Source: an uncultured Campylobacter sp. (lineage in GTDB: Bacteria > Campylobacterota > Campylobacteria > Campylobacterales > Campylobacteraceae). Taken from it: a DNA stretch of 32,009 nucleotides. A program made the translations under genes and the position numbers. The DNA lies in assembly GCF_938045205.1 (NCBI RefSeq), contig NZ_CALIMY010000024.1, forward strand, positions 1-32,009, given 5' to 3'. Positions 1 through 7,551 of this stretch are shown here, one piece after another. Every line of letters starts with the position of its first letter. Position 1 is the stretch's first letter. The notes under the pieces were generated by a model. It was not told the DNA's origin, did no database searches, and worked only from the letters and a program-made list of their open reading frames with translations.

Positions 1-321
1 AAGCAGATATAAAAATGCAAGATACAAGGTGATCGGCGCGGATACGGTCGCCCAAAAAAGCACGATGCCTCTGTAAATTTCGGTATTTAAGCAGATGAGT
101 ATATTTGCGACGATTAAAATTTTAAAAAGCAATGCTGCTCCGTGCGCCCTAAACGCGGACACCAGAGCGTAGATCGCGCAGATTAGGATGCTTGTTTGCA
201 CCAAAAGCATAAAGGATCGCACCTCATCGTCATCCGATAAACTTATGAAAAATATAACTATGGCGCACAACGCAATGCCGCATATATGAAAGATATTCAA
301 AGCGTTTTTATCTTTTTGCAT
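1..321 (-). CDS. Integral membrane protein, C-terminus cut off by window edge
   Basis: The minus strand is open from an ATG at 319-321 to base 1, giving 107 residues with no stop, so the 3' end lies outside the window. The N-terminus is short and charged (MQKDKNALNIF). Four hydrophobic segments follow, at about residues 9-28, 36-56, 63-80 and 85-106, with an acidic loop (SDDDE) between the first two. A polytopic inner-membrane protein is the safest reading. I do not recognise a family. A GGAG lies 13 nt and an AAAAGGT about 2 nt upstream of the ATG, so the ribosome site is weak. It is separated from yggS by 377 bp and need not be in the same transcript. Confidence 0.6.
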   Translation of the reverse strand, partial: MQKDKNALNIFHICGIALCAIVIFFISLSDDDEVRSFMLLVQTSILICAIYALVSAFRAHGAALLFKILIVANILICLNTEIYRGIVLFWATVSAPITLYLAFLYLL

Positions 322-698
322 TTACCTTTTTTTGCTCCTGCGCTTTGCCGCTTAAATTTAGCCTCGGTATGCGCTTGTTAGGATTTTAACCTCGCTGCTG
401 CTACTTTGAAATTTCATCTTTTAAAATTCCGTCTTTATACGGATAATTTTATATCGCCGCGTCTTTAAAATTTACATCGTTGCGAATAAATTTTTATAGA
501 AGTTTAAAATTTGATGTCGCATTACCGCGCCGCGAAAATTTTAATAACGCGCTAAATTTAAACGGCGCGTAAAATCAAGCATTGCGCCAAATTTCATAGT
601 TGAGGCAAGCGCCCAATTCGGCTCGCACGGCAAATCAAGCGCGCCGCCTAATAAAGCGGTATAAATTTGCTCGCGCGCTAAGGCTCGTCCCTCGGGGC
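322..698. other. Spacer without a recognisable gene
   Basis: No open frame with a credible ribosome site was seen on either strand. The stretch alternates GC-rich words (GCGCG, CGCCG) with AAATTT/AAATTC-type words, as in the other long spacers of this window. The phrase AAATCAAGC occurs twice (about 573 and 632). No tRNA or clear terminator is visible. Confidence 0.5.
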
Positions 699-1337
699 TT
701 AGGCGTATAAAATTCTACCCAGGCGGATCATGTTCGAGCCGCATTTGATCGCGAGCTCAAAATCATCGCTCATCCCCATCGAGCAGATCCGCGCGCCGTG
801 CGGCACAAGCGCATCAAAGATCTCGCTGCTTGCCTCGAAGCTTCGCGCGATCTGCGCGGGCTCGCTCACATGTGCGCCGATACTCATCACGCCGATTAAA
901 TTTAGATTTTTGCACTCCTGCTTGATGCGCAAAAACTCCTCCACCGCGTGGTTTTTATCGAGCCCAGTTTTGGAGCTCTCGCCCGCGGCGTTGATCTCCA
1001 GCAGCGTATCTAGCGGATAAGTTAGCCGCTTATTTACGGCAAGCGCGAGCTCGCAACTGTTGCAGCTCTGCCACAGCGTCGGGCGCAGAGCGATGAGCTG
1101 ATTTATTTTGTTGCTTTGCAGCGTGCCGATGAAGTGCCACTTTAGCGGCAGTTCGCGCAAGGCCTCGCTTTTGCGCTTCAGCTCCTGCACTCTGTTTTCT
1201 CCAAACGCGATCTGTCCTTGCGAATACAGCTCGCGCACCTCATCCGTGCCTACGTTTTTACTCACCGCGACTAGCTGTACGTCGCCCGAGCCTGCTTTTG
1301 CAGCCTCAATGCGCTTTAAAATTTCATCCAGTCTCAT
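699..1337 (-). CDS. yggS: YggS/PROSC-family pyridoxal phosphate homeostasis protein
   Basis: A cytosolic PLP-binding protein of the YggS/PLPBP family (alanine-racemase-like TIM-barrel fold), which buffers free pyridoxal phosphate and affects amino-acid balance; it is not an active racemase. At 212 residues it is slightly short for the family (about 220-235). The PLP lysine sits in VAVSKNV near residue 27. FGENRVQEL, WHFIGTLQSNK and the late SMGMSDDFELAIKCGSNMIRLG block, which binds the cofactor phosphate in the family, are all present. The ATG overlaps the rseP stop by 4 nt (ATGA), so translation is probably coupled to rseP. It ends the long minus-strand series. Confidence 0.93.
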   Translation of the reverse strand: MRLDEILKRIEAAKAGSGDVQLVAVSKNVGTDEVRELYSQGQIAFGENRVQELKRKSEALRELPLKWHFIGTLQSNKINQLIALRPTLWQSCNSCELALAVNKRLTYPLDTLLEINAAGESSKTGLDKNHAVEEFLRIKQECKNLNLIGVMSIGAHVSEPAQIARSFEASSEIFDALVPHGARICSMGMSDDFELAIKCGSNMIRLGRILYA

Positions 1338-2449
1338 TTGTAAAATCCCAAAATTCTAGCAAAATCATTTAGCACCGTAAATATCATTAAAAGCGCTAAA
1401 ATCCCCATACCTACGTAGCTGGCGCCTACGAATACCCGCTTTGGTACGGGGCGGCGGAAGATGAGCTCAAAGAGATTAAACGCGATGTGCCCGCCGTCGA
1501 GCGCGGGGATCGGAAAGAGGTTGATAAGCCCTAAATTTACCGATATGAGCGCCACGAGCGCGAGCAAGACCGCCGCGCCGTAATCGACCGCCTTTGAGGT
1601 GATGTCCGTAATGGCGACGATGCCGCCCATCTCCTTAGGCGAAACGACGCCGCTGGCGAGCTTCTCAAGACCCACCAAGATGAGCTTTGATGCCTCCACC
1701 GTCTGATCCCACGCGAAGCCAAGCGAGCTTGCGCCCTTGTGATATAGCGTCACGGTCGCGTTGTAATCGGGCGAAATGCCGATGAGCGGCACTCTGATGC
1801 TCTCGCGCCAGATGGTTTTTTTCTCGCCGAGCTTCGGCGTGAGCTGTAGGCTCAGCCGCTCGCCGCCGCGCATGATTTCTAAGCTTAGAGGTGCTGCGGT
1901 TACCTGCTTTGAGATGTCGTCCCACTCGCGGATCTGCTTGCCGTCGATCGATAAAATTTCATCGTTTAGCATTAGCCCTGCGCTTGCCGCGGCAGAGCCC
2001 GGCGAAATTTTGCCGACCTTCGGCGCTAGCTTTTCGACGCCGATGTAGCCCAGCGCGATGTAGATCAAAAACGCAAGCAGCAGGTTGAAAAACGGCCCAG
2101 CAAAAAGTATGATTATGCGCGCGATCGGGCCTTTGGAGTTGTAGCTATCGGGGTCCGCGCTTACTGCGGCGGGATCCAGATCCTCCTGCCCCTTAAGGCT
2201 CACGTAGCCCCCCAGAGGGATCGCGCTGATGGCGTACTGCGTCGCGCCGATGCGCTTGGTAAAGACCTTCTCGCCGAAGCCCACGCTAAAGACGTTCACC
2301 CCCACGCCCAGCGCCCGCGCCGCTAAAAAATGCCCCAGCTCGTGGAAAAAGATGAGGAAGCTGATCGCCAGCACCGTGACCATAAAATTTATCGAGTAAA
2401 AATAAAATCCGACCGCCAGGATCGCCAGCGTTAAAATTATGCTTTTCAA
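1334..2449 (-). CDS. rseP: RseP-type site-2 intramembrane metalloprotease (M50)
   Basis: A membrane-embedded zinc protease that cleaves transmembrane substrates, classically anti-sigma factors and remnant signal peptides. At 371 residues it has the usual length for the Campylobacter/Helicobacter form. The zinc motif HELGH is at residues 36-40 in the first membrane helix. One PDZ domain follows at about 140-190 (PGSAAASAGL, DEILSIDGK). The third zinc-ligand motif is NLFPIPALDGGH near 313-324, followed by C-terminal helices. The start is TTG (2447-2449) with AAAGG 8 nt upstream; the next ATG would delete the first helix. A 609-bp spacer separates it from the gene upstream, so it may have its own promoter. 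It is translationally coupled to yggS. Confidence 0.93.
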   Translation of the reverse strand: MKSIILTLAILAVGFYFYSINFMVTVLAISFLIFFHELGHFLAARALGVGVNVFSVGFGEKVFTKRIGATQYAISAIPLGGYVSLKGQEDLDPAAVSADPDSYNSKGPIARIIILFAGPFFNLLLAFLIYIALGYIGVEKLAPKVGKISPGSAAASAGLMLNDEILSIDGKQIREWDDISKQVTAAPLSLEIMRGGERLSLQLTPKLGEKKTIWRESIRVPLIGISPDYNATVTLYHKGASSLGFAWDQTVEASKLILVGLEKLASGVVSPKEMGGIVAITDITSKAVDYGAAVLLALVALISVNLGLINLFPIPALDGGHIAFNLFELIFRRPVPKRVFVGASYVGMGILALLMIFTVLNDFARILGFYK

Positions 2450-3058
2450 ATTTCAGACCTTTGTAAAAAATGGGCTAAGCTTACTATTATTTTGCAAATT
2501 TTAAGCTTAGATTGCCGTTTAAAGCCTTGGCTCGTTTTTTAAAACTTGGTTAGCTTTTTGAGCTTAGTCCGCCGTCGTTTCGGGGTATAAATTTAGCCAA
2601 ATCAAGAGCGTGCAGCGGATGGTCAGCACGAGGAATTTAAAATTTAAAAGCGAAATTTTACCGCGAAATTTTGCGGAGCGGATTATAAAATTTCGCCGCA
2701 CGAGGCTTTGTGGTTTGAACTGCCGCTATGCTTTGAAATTTCATTATGTCTTAGCAAGTCGTCATACTCTAAAATTTTGTCGCGCTTTGAAATTCCGTCA
2801 TGTTTTGAAACACTGCCGCGCCGCCGTGAAATTTTGTGCGGCGGTTTAAACGGAATTTTACGCCGTGAAATTTTTTGTGCGGCGGAATTTTATCTTTCAA
2901 ATTTTATAAGCTTAGCACGCCGCCGTGCGTGCATAGATCAAGCATCTATAGAATTTTATCGGTAAAATTTGAACGTGAAATTTTAAAATTCCGTGTCGCC
3001 GTTATAAGTGGAATTTTATGCTAAAATTCTATCGCTAAAACCCACTTAAGCGCGTGTT
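2450..3058. other. 609-bp spacer packed with RAATTY words and small hairpins
   Basis: No credible gene on either strand; the short open frames here are low-complexity and lack ribosome sites. By eye I count about 21 RAATTY sites (AAATTT, GAATTT, AAATTC), roughly one per 29 bp, alternating with GCCGC/CGCCG blocks. A 9-bp inverted repeat CTAAGCTTA/TAAGCTTAG lies at 2475-2483 and 2502-2510. AGCTTAG followed by a CGCCG-rich block recurs near 2552 and 2909. A promoter for rseP is expected here, but I could not pick a convincing one. Confidence 0.6.
2821..2885. repeat. Pair of near-identical 23-25 bp hairpin-forming repeats
   Basis: Copy 1 (2821-2844) has a 6-bp stem CCGCCG/CGGCGG around a loop GTGAAATTTTGT-like sequence. 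Copy 2 (2861-2885) repeats CGCCGTGAAATTTT with two extra T and closes with CGGCG(G). They lie 39 bp apart in the same orientation. Each loop carries one AAATTT. Both lie in a non-coding spacer and would fold on either strand. Confidence 0.65.
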
Positions 3059-4060
3059 CTAACGCTTTACGATGAGGTTTTGTAGCTTCACAATCCATTG
3101 TTTTAGTTTGATAAAAAATTCTGATTCTTCAAATGAATGTGAGATCAAGCTTAGTTTAAATTTTTCATCTATTAAATTTGGACTAAAGCCCTTTAATCCG
3201 CTTTCGCAAGTGGATCTAAACATTTTGCGTATTAGTCGTTTTATTTTGCCTTGCGTCGGCGCGGCGCTGCGATCGCCTAAAATTTCTATTTTCTTTATCT
3301 TATATCTGATTTCATTTATTCCATCTACGGTTTTGTTGGAAATTTGCTTTAGTACTATATTTGCGTGGTATTCGTAATAACCGTGATTGTAATGGGTAAG
3401 CGTAAAAAGATCATTACTGCCAGCCGAGCCCACTTTTATAAGAAAAATCTCGTTTAGCTCCTTTGAGATACACCACAGACCATCTATCTCATCTCGGCTT
3501 AAGCTAGCTAGGCCGTGTTGATTTCTAAATGGATTTATGATTTGCTCTAGGTTATCCTCAAAGCGGTATCCGTCAATTAAAAATCCACCTACATAATCAA
3601 TGTTGTAATCCAGGGCGTCTATTAGCAAAACATTTTCATTTTCGGCGCTAAGGGCGTCTTGCAAAATTTTAAAAATATCGCTTTTGCTGAGCTTGCCGCT
3701 ACTTCTAGGTTCTAGCGCATAGAGTTTATGGATACGTCGCTTCTGTCCATTTATCATCCTAAAATCGCCGAACCAAGCACCGTAAGTAATGACTGCATCA
3801 AACATTTTGCCTTGATAATACAATCTATATGCGTTAAAATCTAAATTACAATGATCCCAAAAGCCGCTAAAGCTCCCGTAGCCCATTAACCAAGCGTCAA
3901 GCTCTCTGTCTATTCGCCAGGCGGGTGTGAAGTATAATAGACTACAGCGAAATGGGAGCAATCCTTTGTCGATTTTATCTTCAACATCGGCTTTAACTTC
4001 GTCGAAAATATGCTTTCTTGTATTTTTCTCGCTGATTTTATCTTCAAATACGAAAGCCAT
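3059..4060 (-). CDS. Unknown cytosolic protein inserted between pgsA and rseP
   Basis: An open frame of 333 residues from an ATG at 4058-4060, with TAGG 7 nt upstream, starting 14 nt after the pgsA stop, so it is probably transcribed with pgsA. I do not recognise the family. It has no signal peptide and no membrane segment. It is rich in aromatic residues (for example WLMGYGSFSGFWDHCNLDF near 58-76 and YNHGYYEYHANIV near 225-237) and has a basic C-terminus from about residue 268. Base composition is visibly more AT-rich than its neighbours, and I do not recall an equivalent at this place in other Campylobacter genomes, which suggests acquisition by transfer. The full-length frame and ribosome site make a real gene likely. 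Confidence 0.7.
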   Translation of the reverse strand: MAFVFEDKISEKNTRKHIFDEVKADVEDKIDKGLLPFRCSLLYFTPAWRIDRELDAWLMGYGSFSGFWDHCNLDFNAYRLYYQGKMFDAVITYGAWFGDFRMINGQKRRIHKLYALEPRSSGKLSKSDIFKILQDALSAENENVLLIDALDYNIDYVGGFLIDGYRFEDNLEQIINPFRNQHGLASLSRDEIDGLWCISKELNEIFLIKVGSAGSNDLFTLTHYNHGYYEYHANIVLKQISNKTVDGINEIRYKIKKIEILGDRSAAPTQGKIKRLIRKMFRSTCESGLKGFSPNLIDEKFKLSLISHSFEESEFFIKLKQWIVKLQNLIVKR

Positions 4061-4074
4061 ATCTAGCCTAAAAT

Positions 4075-4629
4075 TTAACTCTTTTTCGTAGCCTTAGCAT
4101 ACGCCGCGACGTATTCAAAGCCCGAATATAGCGTCAGTACAACTGCGATCCAGAGTAGGGTGTTTGCATAGGGCCATTGCATCGTTAGCCAGCCGATAGC
4201 GATCATCTGAAAGACCGTCTTTACCTTGCCCGCCATCGACGCGGCGACCTCTACGCCGTCGCCCGCCATCGCCACGCGAAGGCCAGTAATGAAAAACTCG
4301 CGGATTAGGATCAGATAGATCGCCCACGGGCTAGCGCGTCCGATAAACATAAGTCCCAAAAAGCCCGCAAGCGTCAGCATCTTATCGGCGAGCGGATCGA
4401 TGATGGCGCCTAGTTTGGTCTTCTGGTTCCAAGAGCGCGCGATGTATCCGTCGAAAAAGTCCGTGACGGAGGCGATGACGAAGACTAGCGCGGCAAAATA
4501 ATCGATCCAGCTGACGTGTACCGAGCCTACCATACCGCCGTTCGCATGGCCGGCTAGTAGGATCAGCCAAAAAAACAGCGGCGCCAGCGCAACGCGAAAG
4601 CTCGCTAAAATATTGGGTAAATTTAGCAT
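4075..4629 (-). CDS. pgsA: CDP-diacylglycerol-glycerol-3-phosphate 3-phosphatidyltransferase
   Basis: An inner-membrane enzyme that joins CDP-diacylglycerol and glycerol-3-phosphate to give phosphatidylglycerol phosphate, the committed step to phosphatidylglycerol and cardiolipin. At 184 residues it has normal length. The CDP-alcohol phosphotransferase signature is complete: D57, D60-G61, A64-R65, G74, D78 and D82, read as DFFDGYIAR followed by LGAIIDPLAD. Hydrophobic helices flank it. The ATG overlaps the upstream reductase stop by one base (TAATG), indicating coupled translation in the dapA operon. A serine or other alcohol acceptor is less likely given the N-terminal NLPNILASFRV typical of PgsA. 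Confidence 0.94.
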   Translation of the reverse strand: MLNLPNILASFRVALAPLFFWLILLAGHANGGMVGSVHVSWIDYFAALVFVIASVTDFFDGYIARSWNQKTKLGAIIDPLADKMLTLAGFLGLMFIGRASPWAIYLILIREFFITGLRVAMAGDGVEVAASMAGKVKTVFQMIAIGWLTMQWPYANTLLWIAVVLTLYSGFEYVAAYAKATKKS

Positions 4630-5408
4630 TATTTAAAGGTCGTTCCGCCGTCGACGATGAAGGTGTGCCCCGTCACCCAGCTAGCCTTGCTCGAGCATAG
4701 AAATAAACATGCTCCCGCCAAATCCTCCGGCTGCCCCATACGTCCTAGAGGGCTAAGCTCGGCGGTTTTGTCGCGCACCTCTTCGTAGTTCGTAAAGGCC
4801 CTAAGCGCGTCCGTCTCGATCGGGCCGCCGCTTACTACGTTTACGCGAATGTTTTTCTCTCCAAGCTCGGTCGCGGCATAGCGCGCCATCGCTTCGACGG
4901 CGGCTTTCGCCGTACCGTGACCCGCGTAGTTTTCGATATAGACTAAATTTCCCGTGGAGCTAAGCGAGATGATCGAGCCGCCGCCTACCGCTTCCATGCG
5001 TTTTGCGGCTTCTTGTGCGCCCACGACGAAGGCATTTACGGTCGCGGTAAAGATATTGTTGATACCGCGCGGCTTTAGCCTCATAAATTTAGTGTATCCG
5101 CCCGCGACCGCGCGACCCGAGATGATGGCGTTTGAGATGAAAAAATCCACTCGCGCAAAATCCTCGTCGATCTTGGCAAAGAGCTCCTTATATGTCTCGG
5201 GCTCTAGGATATTTAGCGCATAAGCGCGCGCCTTGATGCCGTAAGCCTTCTCAAGATCGGCTGCTTGCGAAGTCGCCAGCTCCTCGTTGGAATTATACGT
5301 AAAAGCGATATTTGCCCCCGCAGCTGCGAATTCCAAAACTATCGCCCTGCCTATGCCTCTCGTGCCGCCGCTGATAACTAGCGTTTTTCCTTTAAATTCG
5401 TTCGTCAA
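4629..5408 (-). CDS. FabL-like enoyl-ACP reductase / SDR oxidoreductase
   Basis: A cytosolic short-chain dehydrogenase of 259 residues. The nucleotide-binding motif is GGTRGIG (14-20). The catalytic pair is Y161 and K168, a Tyr-x6-Lys spacing typical of enoyl-ACP reductases, not the Tyr-x3-Lys of classical SDRs. The C-terminal half (SLSSTGN, YIENYAG, RVNVVSGGPIETDAL, VDGG) resembles Bacillus FabL. A role in reducing enoyl-ACP during fatty acid synthesis is therefore inferred. The start is TTG (5406-5408), immediately after the in-frame dapA stop TAA, with AAAGGA about 6 nt upstream, so no earlier start is possible. Its place between dapA and pgsA matches the gene order I recall from C. jejuni. 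Confidence 0.85.
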   Translation of the reverse strand: MTNEFKGKTLVISGGTRGIGRAIVLEFAAAGANIAFTYNSNEELATSQAADLEKAYGIKARAYALNILEPETYKELFAKIDEDFARVDFFISNAIISGRAVAGGYTKFMRLKPRGINNIFTATVNAFVVGAQEAAKRMEAVGGGSIISLSSTGNLVYIENYAGHGTAKAAVEAMARYAATELGEKNIRVNVVSGGPIETDALRAFTNYEEVRDKTAELSPLGRMGQPEDLAGACLFLCSSKASWVTGHTFIVDGGTTFK

Positions 5409-6305
5409 TTAAAATCCTTTGATAGTGTATTGTTTCATTACGTTTTCTATTTTTTTGAGATTTTCCGCGCTCGGCTCGCAAAGCGGCAAGCGGTACTCTA
5501 AGCTCGGTGTCAGGCCCGCGATATACATCGCCGCTTTGATCGGGATCGGATTGCTCTCGCAGAATAAAATTTTATTGATCGCATAGAGATCGTCGTTGAT
5601 CTGCTTGGCCTTTAAAAACTCATTTTGCAGCGCAAATTTCGTTAGTCTCGCCGTGTAATCGGGCAGTAAATTTGCCGTAACGGAGATCACGCCCTTGCCG
5701 CCGTTGCTTAGGATCGGGTAGTTGATCGCATCCTCGCCGCTAAGCACGCTAAGGCGCGGCTCGTGCGCTAGCAGATCGACGCATTTATCGATGCTGCCGC
5801 TAGCTTCTTTGACGCCGTAGATGTTCTCGCAGTCGTTAAAAAGCTTGATGATCGTATCTGCGGCTATGTCGCAGCCGGTGCGCCCTGGCACGTTGTATAG
5901 CAGTACCGGCAGATCTACCGAGCTTGCGATCGCCTTGTAGTGCAGATAGAGTCCCTTTTGGGTGGGTTTGTTGTAGTAGGGCGCTACGGATAAAATTCCA
6001 TCCGCGCCGTGAGCCTGCGCAAACTGCGCGAGCCCGATCGCTTCATGAGTTGCGTTGCTGCCCGCGCCCGCTAGCACCTTGACGTCCGTGCCCTTGCACG
6101 CATCTACCGCGATTTCGATACAGACGCGGTGCTCGTCGTGCGTCAGCGTCGCGCTCTCGCCCGTGGTACCGACGGGCACGACCGCGCTTATGCCGTTTGC
6201 GATCTGTCTTTTGATAAGCTTGGCGTAGGTCTGCTCGTCGAGTTTGCCCTCTTTAAAAGGCGTGATCAGCGCCGTCATAGAGCCGATTATGACATTTTTA
6301 TTCAT
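5409..6305 (-). CDS. dapA: 4-hydroxy-tetrahydrodipicolinate synthase
   Basis: A cytosolic aldolase that condenses pyruvate with aspartate semialdehyde, the first step of the diaminopimelate/lysine branch that feeds peptidoglycan. At 298 residues it is full length. Visible are GTTGESATL (46-54), the tyrosine Y137 in YNVPGRTG, and the Schiff-base lysine K166 in GVKEASGS. The ATG at 6303-6305 overlaps the upstream protease gene by 8 nt and the stop abuts the next start, so the genes are coupled. Feedback control by lysine is usual in the family, but nothing in the DNA shows it. Confidence 0.96.
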   Translation of the reverse strand: MNKNVIIGSMTALITPFKEGKLDEQTYAKLIKRQIANGISAVVPVGTTGESATLTHDEHRVCIEIAVDACKGTDVKVLAGAGSNATHEAIGLAQFAQAHGADGILSVAPYYNKPTQKGLYLHYKAIASSVDLPVLLYNVPGRTGCDIAADTIIKLFNDCENIYGVKEASGSIDKCVDLLAHEPRLSVLSGEDAINYPILSNGGKGVISVTANLLPDYTARLTKFALQNEFLKAKQINDDLYAINKILFCESNPIPIKAAMYIAGLTPSLEYRLPLCEPSAENLKKIENVMKQYTIKGF

Positions 6306-7551
6306 CGTTTTCCTTTCGTAAGATAATGCTCGTGGAGCTTTTAAGGCTTAGATAGGTTTTCATCGCTTTTTTAACCGCATTTTTATCTAGACTTTTGATC
6401 TCGCGCTCCAGCCTAAATAGCGCGTCCAGATCGCCGCGGACGATGTAGCTGCCGTACATCTGCGCTACCTTGCTAGCGCTGTCGAGGGAGTAGATCAGAT
6501 CGCTGCTTAGGGTGTTTTTGATCTTTAGCATATCGTCATCGCTTATTTTAGCTTTTTTAGCTTTTTCGATCAGCGCTAAAATTTCATCTCTCAGCGCCTC
6601 GCCGCTTACGCCTTGGTTGCAGACGGCAAAGACTATAAATAAATTCTCGTCCTTGGCGTTCATATCGTAGATGTTGATCTGATTGGCGAGCTTTTTTTCA
6701 TCGACTAGCACGCGCTGCAAAAGCGAGCTCTTGCCGCCGCTAAGATATATATCCATCGCTTTGATCGCCGCGGCGTCAGGATGGTTAAACGGCGGAATTT
6801 TAAAGGCGACCGCTACGATCTGCGCCTCGCTGTTTTTGTAAATAATGCTAAGCTTCTCGCCGTCTTGCGCAGGCTCGGTGCAGTGAAGGCTCGGAATTTC
6901 GCTTTTGTTTTTTACAGGCGCGAAGTGTTTTTTAGCCGCATCAAACGCAGCCTTTTCGCCGATGTCGCCGGTGATCAGCAACACGGCGTTTTGCGGCTGA
7001 TAAAATTTAGCGTGAAATTCCTTGATATCTTTGATACTCCAGTTTTCGATGTCCTTGCGAAAGCCGATCGGCGTCCAGTGGTATGGATGATACAAAAACG
7101 CGGCGTTGTAGAGCCTAAAAAATAGATATCCGAACGGATCGTTATCGGTGCGCCACAGCCGCTCTTCAAGCACGACCTTGCGCTCGGGCTGAAATTCTTT
7201 GTCTTTGAGGCTTAAGTTTTGCATGATATCGGCGTAAAGATCCAAGCAGACCTCTAAATTTGAGCTCGCGCACTTGATGAAGTAGTGCGTATAATCAAAG
7301 CCCGTGCTTGCGTTATTCACGCCGCCAAAACCCTTTACGATCGCGTCGAACTCGCCCGCCTTGCGATTTTTCGTGGATTTAAAATTTAGATGCTCCAGCA
7401 TGTGCGCGATGCCGCTTTTGCCCATCACCTCGTCGCGCGAGCCGACGTTGTAAAACACGTCCACGCTGATGACGCCACTGCCTTTATTCATCGGAATGTG
7501 ATAAATTTGAAGCCCGTTTTGCAGCGTGATTTTCTTAAATTTCGGAAACAT
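6298..7551 (-). CDS. M16 family zinc peptidase (processing-peptidase-like)
   Basis: A 417-residue zinc metallopeptidase of the pitrilysin/M16B class. The inverted zinc motif HMLEH is at residues 50-54 (H50, E53, H54), and the distal glutamate lies in VVLEERLWR at E129/E130, about 75 residues on, as the family requires. The C-terminal half carries the non-catalytic M16 repeat (NQINIYD, SKVAQMYG). No signal peptide is seen, so it probably acts in the cytoplasm. The ATG overlaps the pyrD stop by one base (TAATG). It lies between pyrD and dapA as I recall for C. jejuni Cj0805. The substrate is unknown. Confidence 0.92.
   Translation of the reverse strand: MFPKFKKITLQNGLQIYHIPMNKGSGVISVDVFYNVGSRDEVMGKSGIAHMLEHLNFKSTKNRKAGEFDAIVKGFGGVNNASTGFDYTHYFIKCASSNLEVCLDLYADIMQNLSLKDKEFQPERKVVLEERLWRTDNDPFGYLFFRLYNAAFLYHPYHWTPIGFRKDIENWSIKDIKEFHAKFYQPQNAVLLITGDIGEKAAFDAAKKHFAPVKNKSEIPSLHCTEPAQDGEKLSIIYKNSEAQIVAVAFKIPPFNHPDAAAIKAMDIYLSGGKSSLLQRVLVDEKKLANQINIYDMNAKDENLFIVFAVCNQGVSGEALRDEILALIEKAKKAKISDDDMLKIKNTLSSDLIYSLDSASKVAQMYGSYIVRGDLDALFRLEREIKSLDKNAVKKAMKTYLSLKSSTSIILRKENDE

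Noticed and set aside
2610..2965. Two overlapping plus-strand frames of 79 and 85 codons
   Set aside because: Built of repeated AAATTT/CGCCG words giving KF/LKF/EI strings; no ribosome site or conserved feature.
2450..3058. Possible CRISPR-like array from the regularly spaced AAATTTT words
   Set aside because: Repeated part is only about 8-12 bp, spacing is irregular and copies occur in both orientations and in coding DNA; no cas genes.
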